DNA of 64,000 bases, taken from Sphingomonas sp. LC-1. Lineage in GTDB: Bacteria > Pseudomonadota > Alphaproteobacteria > Sphingomonadales > Sphingomonadaceae. Position numbers and translations under genes: made by a program. Of the stretch, positions 9,294 through 18,099 are shown one piece after another (the stretch's first letter is position 1; the number at the start of each line of letters is the position of its first letter). The stretch lies in contig NZ_JANZXB010000005.1 in NCBI RefSeq assembly GCF_025371035.1, positions 124,001-188,000 on the forward strand. Direction: 5' to 3'. The notes beneath the pieces are model-generated. The model saw nothing but the letters and a program-made list of their open reading frames with translations, searched no databases and was not told the DNA's origin.

Positions 9294-9325
9294 AGGGTCA
9301 ACGACGAGCCATGGCCGCTGACCCT
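9294..9325. terminator. Hairpin between convergent genes
   Basis: The arms AGGGTCA (9294-9300) and TGACCCT (9319-9325) are perfectly complementary around an 18-nt loop. They lie between the convergent amidohydrolase and M13 peptidase genes. There is no clear T-tract, so termination is plausible but not certain. Confidence 0.4.
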
Positions 9326-9332
9326 TCTGACC

Positions 9333-11375
9333 TTACCAGACGTGAACGCGCTGCTCGGGCGTCAGATACAGTTTCTGGCCGGGCTCGACCTTGAACGGGG
9401 CGTACCACGCGTCGAGGTTCCGGACGGTCAGGACACGCCACGGAGCCGGCGCGTGAACATCGGTGGCGATCCGCGCCCGCAGCGCCTTTTCGCGCATCTT
9501 GGTCCGCCAGCTTTGGGCAAAGGCCAGGAAAAACCGCTGATCCCCGGTCAGGCCGTCGATCACGGGTGCGGGCTTGGCGCCGAGCGACGCCCGATAGGCC
9601 TCGTAGGATGCCGTCAGGCCGGCGACGTCCGCAATATTCTCGCCCAGTTCCTGTTCGCCGTTCAGATGAAGGCCGGGCAACGCCTCATAGGCGCTATATT
9701 GGGCAATCAGTGCCTGACCGGCCCCTTCGAAGCGCTTGAGGTCGGCGGCCGTCCACCAATTGTGCAGCCGTCCGGTGGAGTCGAAGTCGCTGCCGAGATT
9801 GTCGAAGCTGTGGCTGATCTCATGCCCGATCACCGATCCGATCGCGCCGTAATTGGCGGCGGCGTCGAACTTGGGATCGAAGTACGGGCTTTCGAGGATC
9901 GCGGCGGGGAAGTTGAGCGCGTTCTGAAGCGGCAGGTTGACCGCGTTCACCGTCTGCGGCGTCATCCACCATTCGCTGCGATCGACCGGCTTTCCAAGCT
10001 TGGACAGATGATAGCGATACAAGGCGAGCCTTGCCCGCTGCGCATTGCCGACCGGATCGTCGGCGCGCACCGTGAATTTGGGATAATTCCACCAATGGTC
10101 GGGATAGCCGACGCCGACCTTCAGCACCGCCAGTTTGCGCCGTGCCTCGGCCTTGGTCGCGGGGGCCATCCAGTCGAGCGCGGCAATCCGGCGATCGAAG
10201 GCGGCGACGATGTTCGTCACCATCTGTTGAATTTCGGTCTTGGACGACGCAGGGAAGTAGCGCTCGGCATAGATTTTGCCGACCGCCTCGCCCAGTGCGC
10301 TGTTGACGGCGGCGATGCCGCGCTTTTCGCGCGGCTGCTGGGCGGGTGTGCCGTTCAGCGTGCGGCCGTAGAAGCCGAACGAGGCATCGTCGATCGCCTT
10401 GGGCAGCGAACCGGTAACCTGATTGATCGTGTGGAACGCCAGCCAATCCCGCCAGCTTTGCAACGGTTCGCTGGCGACGAGCGCGGACAATTTGATGATC
10501 GCGTCGGGCTGCCAGGCGATGAAGTCCCGCTGGCTCGTGGGAATGCCTGCCGCGCTCCAGAACGCGGCCCAGTCGATTCCCGGCGCGCGCGTATCGAAAT
10601 CGGTACGGGTCCAGGGATTGTCGCCCTTATGCGCATCCTGGCTGGTAATGATGTCGGTCTGCGCGGCGGCGATCTGCATTTCCAAGGCGAAGACACGATC
10701 GGCGCGAGCCTGTGGGTCCGACAATCCGGCAAGCCGCATCAACTCGGTCAGATAGCCGCGATAGGCCGTCCGGATTTCCGCCATTTCGGGCTTGTCGGAA
10801 AGATAATAGTCCCGGTCGGGCAGGCCGAGCCCGCCCTGCATCAGATAGGGCACGTTTCGGGTCGGACGGTTCAGGTCCTGGCTGACGAACAGGCCAAACA
10901 GGTCGTTGGTGCTGGCATAGTTGTTATTGTTGAAGGGATCAGTGTCGGAGCGCATCGCCGCACCGATGGCACGAGACAGGCCATGCTTGTCTGCGATCGC
11001 TGCAATGGCGGCAAGATCGCCCGCAATCGGCTTCAGACCGCGCGCCTCGATACCCGTCACGTCGGTATAGGCGGCATAATAGTCGGCGATACGCTGCTGA
11101 TCGCTGCCCGGCGCGCCCTTTGCCGAGGCAGCGCCCCTGATGATAGCGGCCGTGCGCCCCTCCGCCCGAAGCGATACGTCGAGGCCGACGCCGATGGAGG
11201 AACGGTCGGCCGGGATCTGCGCAGTCTTGGCCCAGGTGCCGTTCGCATAATCGTTGAAGTTGTCACCGGGTTTGACGCTGTCATCCATCAGCGCCTTGTC
11301 CACGCCGGGCTGGAAGCCCGTCTGTGCAATGGCGGAGGAAGCGAGCAGGGCAAGGACAATGGCAAAGCGCTTCAT
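9333..11375 (-). CDS. M13 family zinc metallopeptidase (neprilysin/PepO-like)
   Basis: A 680-residue exported endopeptidase. After a signal peptide (MKRFAIVLALLASSAIA) comes DNFNDYANGTW, the start of the M13 N-terminal domain. The zinc site is H518-E-I-S-H522 (HExxH) with the third ligand Glu579 in GENIAD, both diagnostic of M13. The C-terminus ends in RVHVW, a family-typical ending. Start ATG 11375 gives the signal peptide; the frame is open 20 codons further upstream, but those residues do not fit a signal sequence. It lies 120 nt downstream of the alpha/beta hydrolase gene on the same strand. Family members degrade short peptides in the periplasm; the specific role here is unknown. Confidence 0.93.
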   Translation of the reverse strand: MKRFAIVLALLASSAIAQTGFQPGVDKALMDDSVKPGDNFNDYANGTWAKTAQIPADRSSIGVGLDVSLRAEGRTAAIIRGAASAKGAPGSDQQRIADYYAAYTDVTGIEARGLKPIAGDLAAIAAIADKHGLSRAIGAAMRSDTDPFNNNNYASTNDLFGLFVSQDLNRPTRNVPYLMQGGLGLPDRDYYLSDKPEMAEIRTAYRGYLTELMRLAGLSDPQARADRVFALEMQIAAAQTDIITSQDAHKGDNPWTRTDFDTRAPGIDWAAFWSAAGIPTSQRDFIAWQPDAIIKLSALVASEPLQSWRDWLAFHTINQVTGSLPKAIDDASFGFYGRTLNGTPAQQPREKRGIAAVNSALGEAVGKIYAERYFPASSKTEIQQMVTNIVAAFDRRIAALDWMAPATKAEARRKLAVLKVGVGYPDHWWNYPKFTVRADDPVGNAQRARLALYRYHLSKLGKPVDRSEWWMTPQTVNAVNLPLQNALNFPAAILESPYFDPKFDAAANYGAIGSVIGHEISHSFDNLGSDFDSTGRLHNWWTAADLKRFEGAGQALIAQYSAYEALPGLHLNGEQELGENIADVAGLTASYEAYRASLGAKPAPVIDGLTGDQRFFLAFAQSWRTKMREKALRARIATDVHAPAPWRVLTVRNLDAWYAPFKVEPGQKLYLTPEQRVHVW

Positions 11376-11495
11376 GGGTATCCCGTGATCACAAATATAT
11401 ACCCAATGGAGCCGCCATTGCGCAGGCCAAGTCAAGACCGATAGTATGAACTTCGCTTCATGATCTTCGACGCGAACGGCCCGCAGGAGGCGTTC

Positions 11496-12407
11496 CTATT
11501 CGGCCTTCAACCGGGCATTTCGGATCAGGGTCAGCCGCGGGTCGCGGCAATAGGTACAGTCGGCGCCAGTAAAGTGCCGAGCGGCTTTCGCGTCGCCCTT
11601 CAATCGCCAATCCAGCCATGCCGTAACGACCTGCGCGGCGACACCGCCATGGGGCTGCATATAGGTGCCGCCATGGCCGACCGGTACATCGACCAATGCG
11701 GCGGGAATATGGGTGATGCGCTGGAAATCGTCGCTCCCATTGCCGTGCGCGATGTCGGTCGGGCCGCCCAGTACATACAGGGTCGAGCCATCGAGCTTGG
11801 CGAGCAGGGCCTTGTCCGACACGATACCGGGAATGGGATTGCCACCAGCGGGGAAGAAGCCGCTGTTCATGATGACCGATGTTCGCACGCGCGGATCCGC
11901 CGCAACGGATAATGCCTGAAGCCCGCCGCAACTCCAGCCGGATACGGCGATAGCCTTGATCGCGATATGCCCGCGAAACGGGCTGCCCTGGCGGCTATTC
12001 TCCGCGACCGCCCAATCGATGGCATCGGCCAGCAAATGGGTTGCCGTTTGGACCTGCAATCCGCCATCGCCGCCCGGCGAAGGCTTGGCCGCTGCGCTCT
12101 TGGGGATGGTGCCCGACGCGATCACCAGATAGCCATGGGATGCGATCTCCAGCAGATGATTGCGCGACGCAGTACCATCCGCGCCGCATCCACCGTTGCC
12201 GAAAACATAGATGCCGAGCTTGTCCCGCCCCAGCGCGCCCAGGTCGGCTGGACGATAAACGACGTGGTCGGGCAGGTCGGCTCGCTCTTCCAATATTGCG
12301 GGGAAGCGACCCGTTCCGCGCTCGGTTTCGGCTGGCGCAGCGCTCGCCACCGTCGCAACGCTCAGTAGCGCAATCGGCGCGAACCGCCAGAGCCAACCAT
12401 TCGACAT
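11496..12407 (-). CDS. Exported alpha/beta hydrolase (dienelactone-hydrolase-like)
   Basis: A 303-residue protein with a signal peptide (hydrophobic residues 10-23, cleavage near ASA). The segment YVFGNGGCG near 67-75 supplies the oxyanion hole, and the nucleophile is Ser159 in GWSCGG. A histidine in PVGHGGTY near residue 245 is the likely catalytic base. The ATG at 12407 is preceded by a strong AGGGGAGG ribosome site; the frame is open upstream to 12629 but that part overlaps the end of the GGDEF-EAL gene and is not protein-like. The C-terminus holds CTYC, unusual for a hydrolase, possibly a disulfide. Substrate is unknown; cutinase or PET-hydrolase-like relatives and simple esterases share this architecture. 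Confidence 0.8.
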   Translation of the reverse strand: MSNGWLWRFAPIALLSVATVASAAPAETERGTGRFPAILEERADLPDHVVYRPADLGALGRDKLGIYVFGNGGCGADGTASRNHLLEIASHGYLVIASGTIPKSAAAKPSPGGDGGLQVQTATHLLADAIDWAVAENSRQGSPFRGHIAIKAIAVSGWSCGGLQALSVAADPRVRTSVIMNSGFFPAGGNPIPGIVSDKALLAKLDGSTLYVLGGPTDIAHGNGSDDFQRITHIPAALVDVPVGHGGTYMQPHGGVAAQVVTAWLDWRLKGDAKAARHFTGADCTYCRDPRLTLIRNARLKAE

Positions 12408-12508
12408 GAGTTTCCTCCCCTTGGCGCCGGCCCGTTCGACGACCGGCGCTCTATCGAACGGAAGGTTATGGAGTTTTGTCCTATTCGCAACAGGTTCGAG
12501 GCGATAGC

Positions 12509-14560
12509 TTAGGCGACAGCTTCCCTTTCGACGGGATGGGGGCGCAATGTCACGATCCGCCGTACGTGATCCGGGTCTGTCAGGCGTCGCGAAGGTCTGC
12601 CGATCAGATAGCCCTGGATCGCCGTACAACCTTCCCGCGCGACGATGGAAAGCTGAGCCGGTTCCTCGACGCCCTCTGCCAGCACCGGCATGTTCAGCGT
12701 CGCGCCCAAGGCTGCTACCGAGCGCAGGATCGATACGGCCTGCTCGTCATGTTCGATCTCGGACACGAACGAAGCATCGAGCTTGATGCGATCGAACGGG
12801 AACGATCGCAGCACGTCGAGCGAGGAATAGCCGACGCCGAAATCGTCCAGGGCGATGGCGATGCCCATCGCCTTCAGCGCCTTGAGTTGCTCCAGCGCGA
12901 AGCGGCGGTCGTGAATGATGGCGCTTTCGGTCAGTTCGAGGAGAAGGCGTTCGGGCGGCAATCCGCTATCGCTCAGTGCAGACCGCACGGTCTCGATCAG
13001 GCGCGGATCGGCCAGATGCATAGGCGACAAATTCACCGAGACCGGATGGCGGTTGGTCCATAAGGCGGCCTCGAAGCAGGCCTGACGCAATATCCAGATG
13101 CTCAGCGGGACGATGTCGCCGCTCTTCTCGGCCAAGGGAATGAACGAGGCTGGCGGGACCATGCCGCGTACGGGATGGTGCCAGCGGATCAGCGCTTCGT
13201 AACCGCAAATCTCGCCAGTGGTGACGGACGCCTGAACCTGATAATGAAGTTCGAACGCGCCTTCATCCAGAGCCGTGCGCAGGTCTACGACGAGTTCACG
13301 TCCTTCCCTGACCGCATCGTCCATCTCCGAATCGTAGAAGCAGGGTTCGTTGGAGTGGATGGATTTCGCCCGGTACATCGCAAGATCGGCCTTGGCGAGC
13401 AGCGCATCGGCGTCGAAGCCATCGTGTATCGCCAGGGCCACGCCAATATTCGCGCCGATCGATGCGGTGAACCGATCGAAGAGAAAGGGTGCGCTGCAAA
13501 CCGCAGTCAGCCGGGCGAGGAAGTCCTCGAGATCGACTGGCTCATTATAGGAAATCACCGCCGAAAACTCGTCGCCGCCCAACCGGGCGATACACTCGCC
13601 GGGTTTCACCATCGCCGTCATCCTCGTCGACAAGGCGACGAGCAGCTGGTCTCCCGCCTGGTGGCCATAGGTGTCGTTGACGACCTTGAACCGCGACAAG
13701 TCCATCATGATGACGGCCATGCAGGGATAGCCGTCCTTAATGAGGAAGCGTCTTTCCAATTCCTCGATGAAGCACATCCGGTTCGGGAGATCGGTCAGAC
13801 TGTCATGCATCGCCAGATAGCGAAGACGACGATAGGTTTCGGACTGGGTATGGCCGTCAATCAGTGCGCTGATCGCCGCGCAACCGACGATGATGCCGGT
13901 CGCCACGGTGGTCGTCGTCGCGAGCGTGACCATGGTGAGATCGGACAGGCCGTGACCCAGCTTCAGGACCGTGATGCTCATCGCGGTCATCCCGGTGAAG
14001 TGCAGCGCCGCCACGGCGGCGCTGAGCAGGCTTACGGCGTTGGCATTTCGCCATGCGCTCCGCCCCGTCAGCACATGAAAGGAAAGGGCGGCCAGACCAC
14101 TTGACAGCAACGCCGAGGCGGCGACGTAATTCCAATTCCAGGTGACGATGCCGTCGACGCGGTACGCTGACATGCCGATATAGTGCATGACGGTTATGCC
14201 AAGGCCAATGACGGCACCCCCCAGGGCGCCCGCCCATCGACGTCGATGAGCCGCCAGAGCCAGGCCGGGCATGGCAATGCCGATCACCGCCAGGAGCGAG
14301 GATAGCGTCAGGATGGGGTCGAGGATGACGGGTGCTGTCGTTCGAAACGCCATCATCGCGACGAAGTGCGTTGCCCATACCATCGTTCCAGCCCCCACCG
14401 ACGTCAGGGCGATCCAGCCGAAGCGGCGATAGGAGAAGGACGCCCGAACCCGGTTGAACAACTGTACGGTGGCGATCGAACCGGTCAGGCAGATCAGCAG
14501 GGCCATTCCGACGAGTCGCAGATCATGCTGCTGGACGGTGCAGAGGACGACATCGATCAT
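12509..14560 (-). CDS. MHYT-GGDEF-EAL membrane protein (c-di-GMP turnover)
   Basis: A 683-residue dual-domain cyclic-di-GMP enzyme. Residues 1-235 are seven membrane helices of an MHYT sensor with three copies of its motif: ATHFVAM (63-69), VMHYIGM (124-130) and ALHFTGM (185-191), thought to bind a metal, perhaps copper, and sense a diatomic gas. The cyclase signature GGDEF is intact at 328-332. The position of the inhibitory RxxD site reads KPGE, so product inhibition at that site is probably absent. The EAL domain starts with YEALIRWHH (454-462) and keeps the TES, LDDFG-GYSS, KLD and AEGVE segments needed for phosphodiesterase activity, so both activities are possible. Its ATG overlaps the stop of the GAF gene by ATGA, suggesting a two-protein signalling unit. 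Confidence 0.93.
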   Translation of the reverse strand: MIDVVLCTVQQHDLRLVGMALLICLTGSIATVQLFNRVRASFSYRRFGWIALTSVGAGTMVWATHFVAMMAFRTTAPVILDPILTLSSLLAVIGIAMPGLALAAHRRRWAGALGGAVIGLGITVMHYIGMSAYRVDGIVTWNWNYVAASALLSSGLAALSFHVLTGRSAWRNANAVSLLSAAVAALHFTGMTAMSITVLKLGHGLSDLTMVTLATTTTVATGIIVGCAAISALIDGHTQSETYRRLRYLAMHDSLTDLPNRMCFIEELERRFLIKDGYPCMAVIMMDLSRFKVVNDTYGHQAGDQLLVALSTRMTAMVKPGECIARLGGDEFSAVISYNEPVDLEDFLARLTAVCSAPFLFDRFTASIGANIGVALAIHDGFDADALLAKADLAMYRAKSIHSNEPCFYDSEMDDAVREGRELVVDLRTALDEGAFELHYQVQASVTTGEICGYEALIRWHHPVRGMVPPASFIPLAEKSGDIVPLSIWILRQACFEAALWTNRHPVSVNLSPMHLADPRLIETVRSALSDSGLPPERLLLELTESAIIHDRRFALEQLKALKAMGIAIALDDFGVGYSSLDVLRSFPFDRIKLDASFVSEIEHDEQAVSILRSVAALGATLNMPVLAEGVEEPAQLSIVAREGCTAIQGYLIGRPSRRLTDPDHVRRIVTLRPHPVEREAVA

Positions 14561-15069
14561 GCGACGCCCCCAATCCTGAGCAGGTCCGCACGCGCTTCCA
14601 GGGCGGTCGCGGCCTGCCGGCCGAGGGCGAGAAGATAGGCCTTCTGGTCAGCCGATGCGGGTTTGCGTTCCCGCGTGTCGAGCACACACAGCGCCCCGAC
14701 ATCGATTCCGCTGCGCACCCGCAACGGGACGCCGATATAGTAGCGGATATGGGGCGCGCCCGTCACCGCAGGCAGGGAGGCAAAACGGGAGTCGCCGCAG
14801 GGATCGCAGACTTCCAGAGTGTCGGGCCGATCGAGCGCGAAGTTGCAAAAGCTTCTGTTACGGGGATGGCATGCGACATCCACACCGTGGCACGCCTTGA
14901 ACCATTGTTGATCGGCATGGATCAGCGAAAGCAGGGCCAGCGGCGCATCGAACGAACTCGCCGCCGCCGAGACGAAGCGATCGAACGACGCCTCGGGTGG
15001 GGTCCCCAAAATGCTCAAGGCATGCACGGCGTGGGAGCGTCGCCGCTCCTGGAACAGGCTTTTGAGCAT
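14557..15069 (-). CDS. GAF domain protein
   Basis: A 170-residue stand-alone GAF sensor. The fold is recognisable from the IHADQQWFKA segment, SFCNFAL, the DSRFASLPAVTG stretch, YYIGVPLR and GALCVLD, in the order found in GAF proteins N-terminal to histidine kinases and diguanylate cyclases. No output domain is present. The 4-nt overlap with the downstream MHYT-GGDEF-EAL gene suggests it works with that protein. Several cysteines lie near the expected ligand pocket (Cys-His-Pro, FCNF, EVCDPCGD), so a redox or metal ligand is conceivable. I prefer ATG 15069, which has a GAGAG element upstream; ATG 15114 would add 15 residues with no clear ribosome site. Confidence 0.82.
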   Translation of the reverse strand: MLKSLFQERRRSHAVHALSILGTPPEASFDRFVSAAASSFDAPLALLSLIHADQQWFKACHGVDVACHPRNRSFCNFALDRPDTLEVCDPCGDSRFASLPAVTGAPHIRYYIGVPLRVRSGIDVGALCVLDTRERKPASADQKAYLLALGRQAATALEARADLLRIGGVA

Positions 15070-15219
15070 CGTCTCTCGTACGCAATCGTTATATGCCCAT
15101 TTTGGTCGCATCAAAGCCTTAAGAAATCGTGCCCTCCCCGAAACATGTTAAGCGAGCGACGTTTCGCAAAACGGGATGGCGTCCGTTTTCACGTCGAAGC
15201 ATTTGCCCTGTGGCGGCGC

Positions 15220-16317
15220 TTATCGGTTCGCCGAAGCGACCACCGCTCTCGTAACGTCACCCATCAGCCGCATCCGTGCGGGGATGGGTTGTCGCGTGCT
15301 GCCGATCATGACTGCGACGGCATAACGATGACCATCCGGCGCGACCAGCAGACCGACATCGTTATAGCCGGTCGCGAGGTTGCCCAGTTCCTGGCCCGTT
15401 CCCGTCTTGTGCGCCAACGTCCAGCCGGGGCGAAGGCCGGACTTCAGGCGGAGCGGGCCGGTCTTGCTCGACCGCATCAGCGTGAGCAGTGAATCGGTCG
15501 ATCGCGGGGTCAGCAGCTTGCCCTGCGCCAGCAGGGACAAGCCGAGCGTCACGCCACTGGCCGATGCACCGTCCATAGGGGCCGCGAGATAGCGACGCAG
15601 CGCCTTGTCGCGGGCTTCATAGCTCATCGCTGCGCGGGCCTGCAGAAAGCCCCAACCCCCGGCCCATTCCGGCCGCCATTCCAGCCCGGCGGTTCGCGCC
15701 TGCAACACGCGCTCGCCAGGACCAAACTTAACGCCGGCGATACCCTTTCTAGCGAGCATGCGGTTGATCGCGCTCGGGCCGCCAACCTTCCAGAGAAGGA
15801 CATCGTTGCAGGTATTGTCACTGCGGGTCATCGCGCCGCGCAGCAGTTCGCCGATCGTCGTCCGATAACCGGTCTTGCCGATGAGCGCGCGGATCGGTTG
15901 ATGGAAAACGGTCAGGTCGGACCGAGTGACTGTGACGGGATCGGACAGAGACAGGTCGCCGCGATCCACCGCGTCCATGACGGCGATGGCGACCCAAAGC
16001 TTGCTGACGCTCTGCTGGGGGCGGGGGCGATCGCCTTCCCACGCCACCACCCAGCCTTCGTCGATGTCACGAACGCTAATCCCGACCTCACCGTTGAAGC
16101 CAGCGCCAAGCGCCTGAATGACATTCAACAGGTCAGCGGACGGCTGCGGCCGAACCGGGGCGGGTCGGGTAACCGGAGCGGCCGGTCTGACGGTCTGCAC
16201 CGTGATGGGAACGGGTGCTGCGGGCGGCACAGGCCGCTGTACGGTGGGAACGCAAGCGGACAACAAGGCCGCGCCGGCGATCAGCACGGCCGTGCCCAAT
16301 GACGATGGAAGTGACAA
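15220..16317 (-). CDS. Class A beta-lactamase-like serine hydrolase, predicted lipoprotein
   Basis: The protein has the class A active-site set: S-V-S-K (Ser103 and Lys106 from the proposed start), S-D-N at 166-168, and K-T-G at 304-306. Between SDN and the omega loop the alignment is ungapped, including the GGP landmark, and puts Glu202 exactly at Ambler position 166; the following residues read E-R-V-L-Q instead of the usual E-x-x-L-N. About 34 extra residues, rich in Trp and Gly, lie between the omega loop and KTG. A lipobox LSAC gives Cys22 if translation begins at TTG 16317, which has AAAGGGAC upstream; ATG 16410 would put 31 Pro/Arg-rich residues before the signal peptide. A Pro-rich linker follows the lipid anchor. 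It could be a beta-lactamase or a related serine hydrolase. Confidence 0.8.
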   Translation of the reverse strand: MSLPSSLGTAVLIAGAALLSACVPTVQRPVPPAAPVPITVQTVRPAAPVTRPAPVRPQPSADLLNVIQALGAGFNGEVGISVRDIDEGWVVAWEGDRPRPQQSVSKLWVAIAVMDAVDRGDLSLSDPVTVTRSDLTVFHQPIRALIGKTGYRTTIGELLRGAMTRSDNTCNDVLLWKVGGPSAINRMLARKGIAGVKFGPGERVLQARTAGLEWRPEWAGGWGFLQARAAMSYEARDKALRRYLAAPMDGASASGVTLGLSLLAQGKLLTPRSTDSLLTLMRSSKTGPLRLKSGLRPGWTLAHKTGTGQELGNLATGYNDVGLLVAPDGHRYAVAVMIGSTRQPIPARMRLMGDVTRAVVASANR

Positions 16318-16481
16318 CGGAGCGTCCCTTTTTTGCGGGTTTGTAGCGGACCGGTCGCGGGGCGGCACCCGACCGGACGGGATACTCGACGCGCCTGACG
16401 CACCGCTCATCGGGAAATTACCTGGCTGGGAACCTATGGCCTTGGGATCGCTTGCTCTCTCAAACAGCGAAAGGCGCTTCC

Positions 16482-17327
16482 ATGTCTTCTTCTACGCCAA
16501 TCTGGTTCATCACGGGCTGCTCGACCGGCTTCGGTCGCGAATTGGCGAAACTCGTTCTCGAACAGGGCAAACGCGCCGTCATCACAGCCCGGCGGCTCGG
16601 CGACGTCGTGGACATCGTCGAGGGCTATGACGATACGGCCTTGGCGCTGGAACTGGATGTCACGAACGACGCCCAGATCGCCGCTGCGGTGGCGGCGGCT
16701 TCAGATCGGTTCGGCGGCATCGATGTTTTGGTGAACAACGCCGGCTATGGTTACCAGAGCACGATCGAGGAGGGCGAGGATCGTGCGATCCGGGCGCAGT
16801 TCGACGTCAACGTCTTCGGCCTGTTCGCGCTGACGCGGGCCGTCCTGCCGATCATGCGGAGCGCGCGCCGAGGGCATATCATCAACATCACGTCGGTGGC
16901 TGGGCTCGTCGGATTTCCGGCATCGGGCTATTATGCCGCATCCAAACATGCGGTCGAGGGTTGGTCGGACTCGCTCGCCGCCGAGGTCCAGCCGATGGGC
17001 ATCGATGTCACCTGCGTCGAGCCCGGGCCATTTCGCACCGATTGGGCCGGACGCTCGCTGCAGCAGACGCCGAGCCGGATCGAAGACTATGCGGAGACGG
17101 CGGGCAAGCGTCTTGCGAGCACGCGTGAGGTCAGCGGCTCGCAAGCGGGTGACCCCATTCGCGCCGGCCGCGCGATGATTGCGATCACCGAAGAGAAAGA
17201 GCCGCCCCGTCACCTCGTCCTTGGCAAATGGGGCTATGATGCCGTCACCGACAGGCTGAAGCACCGCGCGGCGGAAATCGAGGCGAATCGGGAACGAAGC
17301 CTGAGTGCGGACTATCCGACCAACTAA
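16482..17327 (+). CDS. SDR family oxidoreductase
   Basis: A 281-residue classical short-chain dehydrogenase. The nucleotide-binding motif TGCSTGFG sits at residues 11-18, NNAG follows near 85, and the catalytic ITSVAG serine and YYAASK Tyr/Lys are in place around 140-160. The C-terminal part contains the PGPFRTDWAG segment found in the subgroup annotated as 3-oxoacyl-ACP-reductase-like or retinol-dehydrogenase-like oxidoreductases. ATG 16482 was chosen because it has GAAAGG upstream and matches the family N-terminus; the frame is open to 16452. It is divergent from the beta-lactamase-like gene and convergent with the inositol operon. Substrate is unknown. Confidence 0.92.
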   Translation: MSSSTPIWFITGCSTGFGRELAKLVLEQGKRAVITARRLGDVVDIVEGYDDTALALELDVTNDAQIAAAVAAASDRFGGIDVLVNNAGYGYQSTIEEGEDRAIRAQFDVNVFGLFALTRAVLPIMRSARRGHIINITSVAGLVGFPASGYYAASKHAVEGWSDSLAAEVQPMGIDVTCVEPGPFRTDWAGRSLQQTPSRIEDYAETAGKRLASTREVSGSQAGDPIRAGRAMIAITEEKEPPRHLVLGKWGYDAVTDRLKHRAAEIEANRERSLSADYPTN

Positions 17328-17372
17328 GCGTTCCGTCCTGAGACAGACTGCCCGAACCAAGTCGAACGGGTG

Positions 17373-18098
17373 TTACGCGACGCGGCACAGCGATCGAGCG
17401 TTGCTATCGATCCACGCCTCGGCCTTTGCCAGAGCGGGCTGGTCGTCCACGTCGATCCAGTCGACATCGGTGCAATCCAGCGTCCATGCCGCGTTACGCG
17501 CTGCGAGGACGCGCATTCCTTCGGTCAGCGAGGGGGCCTCGAGTCCGTGCAGAGCCTGGAAAAGGCCGCTTCCGATCGCAAAGACGCCAGTGTCGAAACA
17601 GTCATAGTCGGTCAGGCCCTTGCCGATCGCGACGATCCGCGCGCCTTGGGTCCGGACACAAGTCACGTCCTCCAGATCGACCCAATCGCTGTCGATGCGC
17701 CGATCGATGGCCAATCGGGCCCCGCCGCCCGTACCCGCAGTGGCGGTACGGCGGTAGAGTTCGGGATCGGCCAGATGATCGCACATCGCCAGCAAGGCGT
17801 CCTGGCCGCCGATCAACGGTTCGGCCGCCAGGACGGACACGCCATTCGGCTTTCGATAATCCGCGACCCGCACCGTCCCGACCGCGATCGGCCAATTCGC
17901 GCTCGCGAGGTGGCGTTCGATGCTGTCGGCACCATAGCCGAGCACCACCACCGCACGCCGCAATCCCGCCTCCGCCAGGCCGTGCAACGCATGATCGATC
18001 AAGGCGCGATCGCCGACGCGGCAGAGCGGTTTGTAGGGAGCAGCGGAGCGAAGGCGACTGCCTTCGCCCGCGGCGAGCAGGATTGCGGAATCGATCAC
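17373..18098 (-). CDS. Sugar/inositol-phosphate nucleotidyltransferase
   Basis: A 241-residue NTP transferase. The N-terminal signature LLAAGEGSRL followed by YKPL (residues 7-25) is the nucleotide-binding loop of the sugar-phosphate nucleotidyltransferases. A Mg-binding MCDHLAD segment is near 105, and the C-terminus holds a WIDVDDQPALAKAE segment like that of inositol-1-phosphate cytidylyltransferases. It starts with GTG 18098, one base after the stop of the inositol-3-phosphate synthase gene, so it is the third gene of that operon. From this context I infer that it makes CDP-inositol from inositol phosphate and CTP. A generic sugar nucleotidyltransferase remains possible, because base specificity cannot be read from the sequence. 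Confidence 0.8.
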   Translation of the reverse strand: MIDSAILLAAGEGSRLRSAAPYKPLCRVGDRALIDHALHGLAEAGLRRAVVVLGYGADSIERHLASANWPIAVGTVRVADYRKPNGVSVLAAEPLIGGQDALLAMCDHLADPELYRRTATAGTGGGARLAIDRRIDSDWVDLEDVTCVRTQGARIVAIGKGLTDYDCFDTGVFAIGSGLFQALHGLEAPSLTEGMRVLAARNAAWTLDCTDVDWIDVDDQPALAKAEAWIDSNARSLCRVA

Positions 18099-18099
18099 C

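Noticed and set aside
9342-11444. Long plus-strand open frame (700 codons) opposite the M13 peptidase gene
   Set aside because: The opposite strand carries a complete M13 peptidase with signal peptide and HExxH. The antisense frame is rich in Arg, Gly and His with no domain, as expected from mirror codon bias in GC-rich DNA.
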